A DNA stretch of 64,000 nucleotides, from the NCBI GenBank assembly GCA_963971305.1, contig OZ020303.1, forward strand, positions 40,412,106-40,476,105, given 5' to 3'. Both the position numbers and the translations under genes were made by a program. The DNA is from Arcuatula senhousia (taxonomy: Eukaryota; Mollusca; Bivalvia; Mytilida; Mytilidae). Shown one piece after another: positions 45,848 through 58,198 of the stretch (position 1 is the first letter of the stretch; each line of letters opens with the position of its first letter). The notes beneath the pieces were generated by a model. It did no database searches. It was not told the DNA's origin and saw nothing but the letters and a program-made list of their open reading frames with translations.

Positions 45848-46336
45848 GTGAGTGAGTGAGTTGGTGTTTTACGCCCGTGCAACGCTATATAGGTTATTTA
45901 CAGGCGATGAACATGAAAAGGATGATAAAATGAACATGAAATGATGATGATAAATGAAATATGGAGATGGGGTGGGAAACAAAGGACCGGTAAATTTTGA
46001 AGAACCACAGGAAAAAGGGGAGAGGTGGGTAGGGGCGGAAAATTTAGCCTATGTGGTGCACTACTGGGCGGTCCACAAAGGGGTCTTTTACGTGCATGAA
46101 GCGTGGCACTCTCCACACACGTTGGCCCACTATGGTCGGCGGTCATGGTTTCCGTATTATAGACCTGACAACCCCCGCGGACGAGGGCTACCCTATTCAG
46201 CCACCTAGGGTACACACTTGGTCGCTCTGTGGGCTGAGCACTGACCCGACGTCAGAATCCCAAGACCCTTAGTCGCCTCTTACGACAAGCTAGGCTCTGC
46301 TGCGGGCCTATTCGCCACCCGGGCCCCGCACGGGAC
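45848..46336 (-). repeat. Family A SINE-like repeat, copy A6, full length with 13-bp target-site duplication
   Basis: Flanked by perfect direct repeats 'ggatttgcatcat' at 45835-45847 and 46337-46349. This fixes the element ends: (GTGA)n on one side and 'gggccccgcacgggac' on the other, 489 bp. There are no terminal inverted repeats. A long direct duplication plus a simple-repeat tail indicates LINE-driven insertion, i.e. a SINE-like element. I could not identify a tRNA-, 5S- or 7SL-like head. Confidence 0.92.
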
Positions 46337-47551
46337 GGATTTGCATCATAAATCTCAAAATATTTTCTTAACCTTGAAAGTAACATACATGTACCTACAT
46401 GCAGTTCACATGCATTCAGTGTTTATAGCGAGGATAGCTCGTAGCGGGCACGAAGTGCCCGTGAGAGGGGAGAGCTCTACAGAAAGTTCCCGCGAAAAAA
46501 AAATGCCTAATGCTGAAATTCATTTTTTTGTCGACCAGATATGCTTCTCAAAGTTTATACAGGTCCGGTGTGAATTTGATTAATCTTTTTAAATAAACAA
46601 ATTTTATCCATTTTTATTTACATTTTCCGTTTAACGCTCACTCGCCCCAAGCACCTCATCACACACTGGACGTTCTAGAAAATGAACTAATCAAAAAATG
46701 AAAATAACTACGATGACTTCAGATATTATTTGACTACTTCGATAGCAAAGACAAAGAAACTTTGTTGTGTCTGCAGCTCAAAATAATGATAAATAATCAA
46801 TCAATACATTACATTCGATTGGGTGACTAGGAAATTATCAAACGAAAACGCCTATCGCTCGAGTTTCAGGAAGAGATCACAACGCTTAAAATTTGCATCA
46901 AAAGTGTCCACGTCTTTTTGGGAATGGGGTCCTTTAGATCTTCGATTCTGAATTTTAAACGATTCTATCCCTCATTTGAGATGCGAAACCCCGTCATATG
47001 AGGGCAAAAAAGAGGATCAACTTACATTTTTGCTACATGTGCTTTGCTCGCATTTAGGCAAAGCCTATATCATATTATTTCACAACTCGATATCTATGAA
47101 AAGGGTTGTACAAAATTTTCAGATCTTTTGATCCGATAGCGTTGTCTCCGTGACCTACCAGTAGACCAAGGTTATAAGAAAAGACGTCTCAGACAGTGGA
47201 GAGTGTTTACTGTAATGGTTAGAGTTACGAGTTAATTTTGAAGTTTTTATATGGAGCTTGAACCTTCATGCTAATAAGAAAAACTGGTGTTATAAGGTAA
47301 AAGATATATACCCTCAGAGAATGTAATTTTTGTAATTCTATTAATACAGATTTTGTCTTAAGTAAAAACTCAAATTGATAGTTATAAATCTGAGTGGAAT
47401 GATAGATTTGAACTTAAGATGCAAGTGAAAAGTTGCGCACCTAAAAAGTGTTTACAAATTCAAAAAAGACAGAAAACTATGAAATGAGTAACATTAATTA
47501 AAGATATAGGAGTGTTTTTGCTTAATTTGGATGACGTGTTGCACCATATAA

Positions 47552-47863
47552 ATTGAAACTAGTCGTTTAAAGGGTAAAATCATTGAGGAGAGAAAATGTT
47601 TTTATTGTAATAGCTCCTCTGTTGAAGATCAGAGACATCTAATATTGTATTGTCTGCTACATGCAGATTTAAGAGTAAAGTTATTTCAAGAAATCAATGC
47701 TTATAATGTGGAATTTCCAAGCTTGTCAGATGGCAAAAAGATAATTTACCTCTGTAAAGCAGAAAAATGTTTTTACAATGTTGCCAAAATCTGCTGTACC
47801 ATTTTAAGTAGAAGAAAACCCTTTTTTTATTCTCTAATTTGTACTATTAATTTATTAATTTAA
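47552..47863 (+). pseudogene. C-terminal remnant of a LINE reverse-transcriptase ORF
   Basis: The frame from 47552 reads 'IETSRLKGKIIEERKCFYC' and then 'NSSSVEDQRHLILYC', a CCHC arrangement C-x2-C-x9-H-x4-C (cysteine codons from 47597) typical of the end of non-LTR retrotransposon ORF2 proteins. 'LRVKLFQEI' follows, then a diverged tail to a stop at 47861-47863. No RT core motifs are readable upstream; the sequence from about 47160 is frameshifted. It is a dead 3' fragment. LINE clade not determined. Confidence 0.65.
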
Positions 47864-47962
47864 CATTTATTTTATTGTATATCAGATCTGTAGATAGTAA
47901 ATGCGAGTCATACATGTTGTATTTTAAACTATACACCGGGTATGACATTGTCTCTCATAATT

Positions 47963-48992
47963 ATGTCTCCCAAACGAAGTTTGGAGACATGTTGTTTTTG
48001 CTCAGTTCTTATTATTCTTATTATTATTTTTCTTCTTTCCGGGCGCGTTTTTTCGAACACTTGTCTGCGGCGTTTCTCAGAAACCGATAGATGGAATCGC
48101 TTGATATCATATGACTTGATAGGCCCATACTCCTAGATGATCCTCCCGAAAAAAAATTTTTAATATGTTGGAGGGAACATATATTTTTGGGGTCTCAAAA
48201 GGGGGTGGGGCTTTGCAAAATTGTACTATAGAAGTCTATGGGAAAAGTGATATAACTTGATAATGTGTGATCTTAAACTTGGAAATACTGTGTTACCTCA
48301 TATATTTTAATTTTCATACCTGGCCACATTTAGTGGTGAGGTATTATGTAATACCCTCCGCTTCATTGTCTTAAGGGGGGGGGGGGTCATGCTCCACCCC
48401 CTCAAATGACAAAATTCTAAATATTCTGAAAACAATTGAGATCCCCACCCTATAACCATATATATTATTACTCCTTATGATAAGACAAATCATTTGGTAC
48501 CATAGGGGGTCTGAGGGGGGTCATGCCCCACCCCACTCAAATGACAAAATACTAAATATTCTGAAAACCATTGAAATCCCCTCCCTATAACCATATATAT
48601 TATTACTCCTTATGATAAGACAAATCATTTGGTACCATAGAGGGTCTGAGGGGGGTCATGCCCCACCCCTCAAATGATAGAATACTAAATAACTTGAGTT
48701 ATTAGGGGAACCCCTGCCCAATTTTGTTTCATAAGGTTCTAAAAATGCATTTAAAGGCATTTCCAGGATTTTGCTTACTCAGGGGACTTCTGTAAAACTT
48801 TGATTCACAGGGGAACCCCTGCCCAAATTTTTCCCATGAGGTTCTAAAAATGCATTTAAAGGCATTTTCAGGATTTTGCTTACCCTTTGGACTTCTGTAA
48901 AACTTGTATTTATAGGTAAGCACCCTCACAAATTTTTCCCATGTGATTAATGGGACTTCGTTTGGGAGACATTCGAAACTGCATCCAGTTTC
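47963..48992 (+). repeat. Family I element (18-bp inverted ends, two minisatellites, 3' hairpin)
   Basis: Perfect 18-bp inverted repeats 'atgtctcccaaacgaagt' (47963-47980) and 'acttcgtttgggagacat' (48955-48972). Immediately outside the right repeat lies a hairpin 'gaaactgcatccagtttc' (48975-48992, 7-bp stem). The interior holds a ~135-bp monomer repeated about three times ('ggggtcatgc.ccaccc' near 48383, 48517, 48654) and a ~106-bp monomer twice ('ttctaaaaatgcatttaaag' at 48737 and 48843), plus a G run at 48377. No transposase. The cleanest example of the Helentron-associated layout in the window. Confidence 0.85.
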
Positions 48993-49280
48993 AATTATAC
49001 CTTGTTCTGTTTAGAATGGCTCTTGTTTCTTTTAAATAAAGGTGTTTTATTTGTTTTAAATATAATTTATGAAATGATATGGAGTTAATGAACATGAGTC
49101 TATAACACAAATGTTAACTCGAACTTCAATTATGCAAACATTTTTTATGAGCTGTACGTCCATTTCGGAAAATTATTCCTCATCAACAGCACTAGATCCC
49201 AAACATAGGAAATCTATGTATCTATTGTTAATTGTATGTATTACAAGTGGTGAGACTTTGATAAAATATTGAATCTGAAT

Positions 49281-49620
49281 CTACGCTCTCTGAAAAGATT
49301 CTTGCTTCGTTTTCAGCCACCAGCGGAAAATTTTAAATTATGTACGACGAAACGGTTAGCGATTCATTTGATTAGTGTGTAGCTTAATTTTCCTATTGTA
49401 TCTACAGTCGTTGTGTCTTTTATGTTACTACCGGACCCTAAGATTGTAATGGAAGGAGAGATGGTCCCATAAAACCCGACTGAACCCACCATTTCTTTAA
49501 AGTTCATGTACCAAGTCAGGAAAACTGCAATATTCAATTTCTCTTGCACGTCTTCCTTGTCTTGTCTTTTTTCTCAGACATCTGAGATTGATCCTTTAAG
49601 GGGGTACAGAACACCTAAGG
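49281..49620 (+). pseudogene. RT-type element 3' end remnant
   Basis: The frame from 49281 reads 'LRSLKRFLLRFQPPAENFKL', parallel to 'LIRSINKFFLRYQPLVEKFK' at 14199-14470. The following non-coding part ('tactaccggaccctaagat', 'gaacccaccatttctttaa', 'gacatctgagattgatcct') parallels 14560-14960. Only a short C-terminal piece remains. Confidence 0.55.
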
Positions 49621-50430
49621 GAAATAACTCTTAAATATCACTTTAACGTTTTAATCAGGCACAATTATTCAAAGAAATGAAGCTTCTAAATGATAAAAAT
49701 TTGAAATGTTGCAATTCCATTATATTCAATGAAAAATTTCCCAGGAAACCTATGGTTCAATTTTCTTAAGATTTGACAATTGAATTTATATGAATAAAGC
49801 GCATATTTATGCAAATTTTCATGAAAATTAAACGAACCAATTTTATTTTAGCTTATGTGTTGGGTACCCCCTTAAGTTTAGTATTTTTGCAATATTATTA
49901 AATTTATTAATGTGCATTTGATCATTCCTTTTATTATCAAATATTCTTTTAATTCAACGTTTGATTCCAAAAAAAAATTACAGTGTCATCATTTTCTCCT
50001 TTTATTATTTGTACTTTGTCGCCTTATTATTATACAAAAAGCTTAACTGTTGTCCCTATTGGGCAAACTCGTGTGGATAGTGTCATTCCTCTTTCCCGTA
50101 GTGCATTTGACCGCTATTGCGCCACCTAATGGGCTTAACTTTGTCGCCCCTGTCTATCTTGTTTATTTTCCATGGCCAAAACTGTTCCTTTGATTCCCAT
50201 CACATCCCTATAATATAATTCGCATCATTTTATGTGAGCTTAGTGAGTTTGCTATTGCTTTTCTCTTCAAAAGTACAATCTCGGACCATCCGACTATGTC
50301 ACGGAGTTAAGCATGTAAATATGATGAAGTGAGAAATAATATAGGAAAAGCGGTGCTGTGCGTGTCGGTAAAAGTTCACTTAAGAGCATTAAAAACCCGA
50401 AGTCAGGTCAGGCCATCTTACACACAGAGC

Positions 50431-50899
50431 TCCCGTGCGGGGCCCTGGTTGCGAATAGGCCCGCAGCAGAGCCTAGCTTGTCGTAAGAGGCAACTAAGGG
50501 TCTTGGGATTCTGACGTCAGGTCAGTGCTCGACCCAAAGAGCGACCAAGTGTGTACCCTAGATGGCTGAATAGGGTGGCCCTCGTCTGCAGGGGTAGTCA
50601 GGTCTATAATACGGAAAACCTGACCGCGACCATAGTGGGCCAACGAGGATGGAGAGTGCCCCGCTTCTTGCGCGGAAAAGACCACTTTGTGTACAGCCAA
50701 GTATTGCACCACATAAGCTAAATTTTCTGCCCCTACCCATCTCATCTTTTCCTGTGGTTCTTCAAAATTTACCGGTCCTTTGTTTCCCACCCCACACCCA
50801 TATTTCATTTATAATCATCATCATTTCATGTTAATTTTATCATCCTTTTCATGTTCATCGCCTGTAAATTGCACGGGCATAAAACATCAACTCACTCAC
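50431..50899 (+). repeat. Family A SINE-like repeat, copy A7
   Basis: From 'tcccgtgcggggccctggtt' to 'actcactcac'. Slightly diverged and with a small deletion before the end ('gcctgtaaattgcacgggca'). No obvious target-site duplication. Confidence 0.8.
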
Positions 50900-51962
50900 C
50901 CGTTCCGTCTTAATTTTTACTCGGAAGTCTTCGGCTTCCGAGTCTTGTCGGAGAAAAGATGAATGGAAGAAGGCGCGCCAAACTGTTACAACTCGATGTC
51001 ACCTCGCTTACTCTCGTAGAAATGGAATATAGGTCAAACTAGGACCAGATTAGGAAAAGCGATGGCCTCACTCATTACTACAAATTAATGATATTCAATC
51101 AACCTTCCGCGATAAGAAATTTTTCGATGGATAGTTATGCGATTCTTTCATAATGTACGTTTCTATAACATATTAACATACCATTGCATTGAATATCTTA
51201 TAATTGAGCACTAAGATATCGTTATATTAATTGAATGTGGGTGGTTAAATAATTACCGCGTGTGCGGAATATTGCGTATTTATAAATAATTGTGTGTCGG
51301 ACTAGTTTTACTGTGTATTTACATATTCATGTTTCCGATACGATGATGATACCAACCAATCTGCAACGAAGATAACTTCGTCATGAATATTTAACGCCTA
51401 AGGCCAATCGGGCCAATCAAATCATCGCTTCTATAACGTTAACATGTGCTTTTTATCGTTATAAATGTAAACAATCAAAATGGAATGTTACGACTTCGAA
51501 TTTGTTAGGCGTGAAAGAAATGAAACCTATTCGCGATACACGATTGACAATTTGGCACGTTCAATTTGATGAACGGAAAGGATGATTATCTTTCAATACA
51601 TACAAGTGGTGAGAAAAGTATTCGCTACCCATTAGCTTTTCAAGTGCTTTGGACAGGGAGGCATCAGATTATGCAATGTCCCCGGTGATTACCCCGTTGA
51701 TTTCCATATTTAAGATTTCTTTTCTACGAGTGGCTCAAAGGAACATACATAGGGAAGGCAGATGGTGATTTAGGAGGTAGGAATTATCCGTGGGTTTCCG
51801 ACGATGTCCTTGTTTGAAGCGTTGGAAAATATGCATTTGATATGTTTGATGTTTGCATTTACGATGGACCGAGTCGTGAATGCTGACATGACAGGATACA
51901 AAGCTGTCTGTTCCAGAGAAAGAACACTGATATATCCTGCATTTGTTTTACAATAGTTTTTT

Positions 51963-52525
51963 ATGCCCCCGCGACGACATGTCGGGGGGCATTAAGTTTT
52001 ACTCATGTCCGTCCGTCGTCCGTCCGTACGAATTTCCGTCAAGCTTTTCTCAGGAACCTTACATGAGAATGATTTGAAACTTAGTAGGATGGTTCAGTAT
52101 TACAAACTATACGTCCTAAGCGATTTTGATACCTGTCAGACATCTACTTCCTGTTTGAGACTTAGGCCAATGTTAAAATATGTGAGAATGACTATGAAAA
52201 TTTCCGTCAAGCTTATCTCAGGAACCATACATGAGAATGATTTGAAACTTGTCAGGATTGTTGAGTATGACAAACTATATGTTTTAAGTGATTTTCAGAC
52301 CTGTCGGACATCTACTTCCTGTTTGGGACTGAGGCCAATGTGAAAATATGTGAACCTGATATGAAAATTTCCGTCAAGCTTTTCTCAGGAACTGTATACC
52401 AAAATGTTTTGAAAGTTGGTAGGATGGATCAGTATGACAAACTGTATGTCCTTAGCAATTTTCAGACCTGTCAGAAATCTACTTCCTGTTTGGGGCCAGC
52501 GGGGGCATCCGTGTCCCATGGACAC
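51963..52525 (+). repeat. Family H element, complete
   Basis: Ends 'atgcccccgc' (51963-51972) and 'gcgggggcat' (52499-52508) are perfect 10-bp inverses. A hairpin 'gtgtcccatggacac' (52511-52525) lies just outside the 3' repeat. In between are three monomers of about 165-175 bp, each running from 'tttccgtcaagctt.tctca' to 'acatctacttcctgtttg', after a (GTCC)n tract. The frames across it are by-products. Confidence 0.82.
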
Positions 52526-53214
52526 ATTCTTTCTTTATTTTATAATAGGTTGTTTTATAATAGATTATAATATTTGATTTAATTAGATATGTAACATTTA
52601 CTAGAGTACATGCATATTGTACCAACTGTGGGCCTAAGCTGCCGGACATAAAATAATTCAGAATGCCTTTTTAATACGTATTGGGTACGGGAATGGTTTC
52701 CCGTATCTCGGGTACCAACAAAAAAAGAAAAAAGGTTACTCCGGATTTACATGTTCATTGTACTGTTACTCAAAAACTCAAAGAAATAAAATGTTACAAA
52801 AATAAAAGCACAATAAATTGTTGATATACATTCATGTACAAGACTCGCTTACTCGCGAGGGTTTTAATGGGGTGCCTTTGAACGTAATGGAGCAACCGCC
52901 TTAAATGTAGTGTAAGGTCAGGCATAAGATGTATTTTAACCAAGTGCATGTACATGTATATATATATACAAAGAAAATTGTATGAAATCCGAAATTTTTA
53001 GTTAATGTTTACATGTATCATGCATGCCTAGTGCATTTCAATTCTTCCCGTAGGTTATACATAAGGTATACATTCTATCGCGGGCTCCGACTCAAAAGTA
53101 AGTAATCACTGACTCATCCACCCGCTTTTCTAGATAATATACAACAACTTAAAAATATGCTGGCATTAATGGGGGAATGCATTTTTCTTCCAAGGCTGGA
53201 GGATCACGTCTTAA

Positions 53215-53397
53215 CATAAATGTAAAGAGTGGCAGAAAACAAAAGATGTAGCAGGATGGTTGTGCCAGACGTGTGGTGTCGAATGCTTGGACTTGCATCA
53301 TTTAAAATACCCTGAACTTAAAGCACCGCTCAAAACAACATATTGGCTGTGCCGAAAGTGTCCTAAATCATCGGGCCTTTATTATTATGTGTATTAG
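53215..53397 (+). other. 60-codon open stretch with paired cysteines, possibly zinc-binding
   Basis: Between stops there is a frame containing 'GWLCQTCGVECLDLHHLKYP' and then 'TYWLCRKCP', i.e. CxxC...C...HH...CxxC, with a stop at 53395-53397. The spacing is not a canonical PHD, RING or LIM pattern that I can assign. No ATG and no clear splice sites. It may be an exon or mobile-element fragment, or chance. Confidence 0.2.
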
Positions 53398-56300
53398 ATA
53401 AAAATGAAAATCTGTCGAAGTAAAAAAATGTACAGCATGTGCAATGATCATGATCAGCTTACTCAATTGATGAAATGTATTTTCCTACACTAAATTTGTT
53501 ATAAACAAGTAGTGTATATGCCATTATCATTTGCATGTCATGTTTATGATATAAGAATATACATGTTTCAAGTTGTTGTATTAACATTTTACATATTTTT
53601 GTACATTGATTTAATGGGTCCCCCTTTTTAAGGGGCCAATAATGTTACATTCTTGTTTGTTCCCACAATGACTTTTATTCTGGTTAACCGAATGCTGTGA
53701 AATTTTATATTTTGGGGTCCCCCTTTTATTCGTTTATAAACTAGGGGCACTAAAAGGGCAAAACATTCAAAAAAGGAGTTGCATTAAGTCGTACACCCGC
53801 TCGACCATTCAGAAAACAGGTATAGTAGATGACCGAAATGACCTGGAAAAAGGACACACGGTACAACTCATCATGCTTAAGCCAGTTAAGCTTTACACCC
53901 AAATTTAAAATAAATCCCTTTAGTAGAAGCCGAGAAATCTGTTATGGAACATTGTCTATTTTTGGTACTTAAACAGTCTTAACTCGTCTCTAAAAACAGG
54001 ATGTAGATGCGTAACTTACCTAGAAAGGGAAGACACGGTACAACGCATCATGCTTAAGCTGTTTACTGAATTTGAAATCAATCCCTTCAGTTGCAGTCCG
54101 AAAACCGGTGGTATTTAAACAATAGAATGTGAGCTCTTCATCGGAAAAGATAGGAAAGTGAATTCGAATGTTTATCCTGGTTGTCAAGTGAATCAAAAGT
54201 TCTTTTTAGTACAAAATTTCTTCCAATTTTTAGTTATGCTGATAAAATAAACTTTTTTGAATTAAAAAGAGTTTTTAAAAGTAACAGATTGCATTTTAAT
54301 GCATGTTATTATGTGGATATTTATGAAATGCATACGGTGCAAACTGAAATGGATCGCACAACTTTAACTTTTAAATAAAAAATTGAAAAAAATCACAATA
54401 TTTGTTTAAATGTATATCTTCCCATCTGCAAATTTTCAGACATGTACTGCAAGAGGTAAAGCCAAAATAAAATTAAGAAAAAGACCTATTTTTCTAGTCC
54501 GTCTTGACAACCTTCTTTTTAAAAGTACACGATTTACCTGTTGAATTCGATTATGTCATAGAACATGTTTACCTTTTTGACCGGTATCCGTAAATTGGGA
54601 TCAACAGTATGTGAATTTGCATTGTATTGGAGTAAATGTCCAATTCAATATTCAGTCATCCGTTTTAAAAATAGGAATGCCTCCCATTTATCATGTTTAT
54701 AATGTATTAATGATAGAACTTGGTTGTGTCCCTTGAAAGTTTTTCATAGTTACACATTGAATTCAAATGGATCGTTATATGATAACAGTAAAATATAATT
54801 TTCAAACTAATATCTGTCGAAAGAAAAGGTAATAACCTAACATTCCCACAAGTTTCGAAAATGTACTGCAGGTATTACGCCTTGTGTGATTTTTTAAAGG
54901 TTGAGTTGACATTTTATTTTTTTCCAACGGCCAATAAGTTTCACTCGATTTGTTAAAATATGCACTTTTGTTGACCTTATAAACAACTGTTTACGCAACA
55001 GAAAAGATTCGTTAATAACATAACATGTCCAACGTATATGATAGTAGTCAAATCCATGCGTAATAAATGAAAATTGAAGATTGTTTATATGCCGTCGCCA
55101 TCGTTGTTGTCATCGTTAAAAATTTAAAAACACATTAGCTGTTTTCTGCAGGGGAGATAATTGAATACCACTAGATATTAGACTGGTTGAAGTCGAGAAA
55201 TCTGTTACGAAAGTTTGTTACAGACGGACAAACAGATGGATAATGTGATTGCAATACAGCTCCCTCTCTTACGAGTATGGGTAAAGTATTACATTTGGTC
55301 CCACATTAACTTTGGTTCTGGTTGGTCAATTGTTATGATATGTCTTACCGTTACACCATAGATGGGATTGATTATGGAGTCCCCCCTTTTTTCAATAAGA
55401 AATTAATGGCCATTAAATGGGCGAAAATGTTCCATTTTATTTCTGGTCCGATTTTTTTTTTTTGCAATTTAAGTTTTATCAAGCAGTGGATGCAAATTGA
55501 AATATTTATAATTGCCATCCCATATTTTCCGTTACTAAATTAGGGACCACAAGGGGGGAAAAGTGAAAGCAGCAAGTATTTTTGAAGCAGCAATTTTTTG
55601 GGGTCTGCTTTTGCAAAAAAAGTGTTGAATTCCTTGTAAAAAGGGGGTGGAAAGTTCACCAAAGGTGGCATGTGTTAAAACAACTTTATCAGTCTACCAT
55701 GGGCATAATTTGCCTCAAACATACAACGTTTATGTTGCGGTCATATCATGCTGCACTTGGCGAAGCTTTTTATTCGCAAATAACTAAGAAACTTTACAGA
55801 TATCAAATTTATGTTAATAGCAAAAAAAAATATGCCAAAATAATGTTTCAGAAAAATCAGATACAGACCATATTTTTTATGATAAAAAAAACACTGTAGA
55901 ACAAAATTTCATGTTTTTCATTTTCCACAAAGTCCTACAAAAAGTTTACGTATAAGAAAAAAAAACGAGTTGTTGAAGCGTGAAAATGAGTTCAGAGTTA
56001 CACAGCATGGTGTGATTAGCGTAAACCATAACCCCAACTGTCTAAGAATTGTCAGATGCCTAGGTTTTATACTTTCCATGTAATCATGTAATTAAACAAA
56101 GATGTTTTGATATGTCTAAAAAAAGACCTTATTTCATATAAGAGTCGTTGAAGCGTAAAAATGGATCATGGTCTCATGGCATATATAGAGCCAGTTGCGT
56201 AGACCACATCCCCAACTGACAGTATACCAAATGTTTAGGTATGTATATTATACTTTTTATATTATTAATTTTTCCACAAAAGTCTACAAAAAGTTTATTA

Positions 56301-56860
56301 ATCCAATATACTATAGGATAAAGCTAATCATACAAAATATAAGACCACTATCTTATGTAGTTGCATGTTAGAAAACCGTGATGTACTTTATATTTTTACA
56401 GTATACCAGTATTATTTTGGACGGACGGACGGACGGACGAATTTACAGTGTAAACGGTATACAGTCTTTGAGTGGGGGATTGCTCAGAAGACGACAAAAT
56501 TAACATAGAAGGTGATATTTTTATAGAAAACACTAGTTTCAGAACTCAACTGAACATTTGTAAATCAGCATACGCTAACATTTAGGAAACATTCTGACTT
56601 CCGAGTAATTAGTACCAACGGTACTTTGATTATAATATTTCTAGTGTGTATTTAGGATTTAATCTATGTTTTCAGAAAATGAAGGTGATAATAAAACTTC
56701 CGAACCAGGGTGATTAGTCCAAAAGCAAAGAGAAACCTAGACAAAGTTGTTTTAAACTTTATAATCATTAATGTAGATGCTAGTTTAAAAGCTACAAGGT
56801 AGTAAGGATCTCAGAGCCTTTTACTCTACCATTACTCGTATAATTTGCTTGAAGTATATA
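53398..56860. other. Intergenic, no supportable gene
   Basis: AT-rich. Reading frames at 54181-54378 and 55322-55899 have no recognisable domain and no gene context. A (GGAC)n tract lies at 56420-56439 and two weakly similar segments near 55970 and 56150 ('cgttgaagcgt.aaaatg') suggest an old tandem repeat. Confidence 0.4.
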
Positions 56861-56861
56861 A

Positions 56862-57307
56862 AGGCGATGAAAAAAAACCAACAGATCTGGAATGTCCAAG
56901 AAGAAAGACAAATGGACATAAAATGATGATGATAAATGAAATATGGGGGTGGGGTGGGACACAAAGGACCGGTAAATTTTGAAGAACCACAGGAAAAGGG
57001 GAGAGGTGGGTAGGGGCGGAGAAGTTAGTCTATGTGGTGCACTACTTGGCGGTCAAAAAAGGGGTGTTTTACGTGCATAAAGCGTGGCACTCTCAACACA
57101 CGTTGGTCCACTATGGTCGGCGGTCATGGTTTCCGTATTATAGACCCGACAAGGGACACCCTATTCAGCCACCTAAGGTGCACACTTGGTCGCTCTGTGG
57201 GCCGAGCACTGACCTGACGTCAGAATCCCAAGATCCTTAGCCGCCACTTACGACAAGCTAGACTCTGCTGCGGGCCTAGTATTCGCCACTTGGGCCCCGC
57301 GCAGGAC
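56862..57307 (-). repeat. Family A SINE-like repeat, copy A8
   Basis: The right end is 'gggccccgcgcaggac'. The body is collinear with A6 with scattered substitutions and a deletion near 57147. The (GTGA)n end is degraded. Confidence 0.75.
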
Positions 57308-58198
57308 GTTACTGAATTGTAATCACGCGTCTTATCATAGACTTTAACTTATTTCATAATAATTTAATTATAGCGGTAATAGGTTTTTTGTTTCTTTATG
57401 AACAATAAACCAAGTTTTGTCCATTTTACGCATGTGATTGTGATGTAATCAATGTTTTCTTTTAATATCTTATATATATACTTTCAATGTAATTTATACA
57501 TTGCATAGTTGTAAACAAAGCATAATTATTCAATCATACGCTTATGAATGGCTTTACTTGAAAACCAAGACAGAAAAAAAACTAAGAAATGTGTTTACTT
57601 TAAATTTCAATCATATAGACTGCTTTCATATACTCCAAATTTATCTGGCAAATGACATGAATGACGCAGTGGTTGTTCTTAAAACTGTGCAAACATTCGT
57701 TAATATTTATCTGGTCGCGTCAAATTTTGATTGATATTTAGATTTATTGCAATTTAAATAAGGCAAACGCGAATTCAAATTAAGATACTTTTTCTTCTTT
57801 ACATAAAACACATAATATGTTTTTAGAATGGTTATTGTTCAAAATTTACGCTGGTATTGTGATTTTGAGTTGTATATCCGGTACATGAAAAATCTAATCA
57901 GTAGGTCAGATTTTTTCGAGTCGTTGATCTCTCCGCTCGCCCGTTGACGAACATTTATGGATTTAAATTAAATTTTAAGGTAATGACTCATATTTTGTCG
58001 GTCAATTCGAGTTCGATGCTCTGAGCACTTACAAATTACCGGCTTTGCGTGATATTGAGTATGCCCCACGGATCCGGAATCGATGTTATTTCTTTTAGAC
58101 TTAAATAATAAGTGTCTTTAAAGTTTATTCGAAACGAAAGAACCTCAGTGAGCACGCTCATATACCCCACGCGTTCTGCTTTTTGACTAAAATCTACC

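Noticed and set aside
45118..46272. Long reading frames in both orientations, near-identical at 6528, 31054, 31327, 35775, 45118, 45199, 45898, 46051, 50494, 57032, 59158 and 59215
   Set aside because: All fall inside copies of family A. Frames occur on both strands of the same repeat and have no protein-like conservation, so they are by-products of a young repeat.
48729..48929. Minus-strand 66-residue frame with a repeated peptide
   Set aside because: It spans the two 106-bp monomers of family I. The peptide repeat is a consequence of the DNA repeat.
50262..50312. 5S rRNA-like stretch ('aatctcggaccatccgacta', 'cacggagttaagcatg')
   Set aside because: Only a loose match to the internal 5S region, with no upstream half and no complementary 3' end. 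Not enough for a 5S gene or a 5S-headed SINE call.
52005..52570. Two consecutive + strand frames with internally repeated peptides
   Set aside because: The repetition follows the ~165-bp monomers of family H. No start, domain or codon signal supports a protein.
55322..55899. Two neighbouring frames of 73 and 105 residues
   Set aside because: AT-driven composition, no recognisable motif, no splice or poly(A) context.
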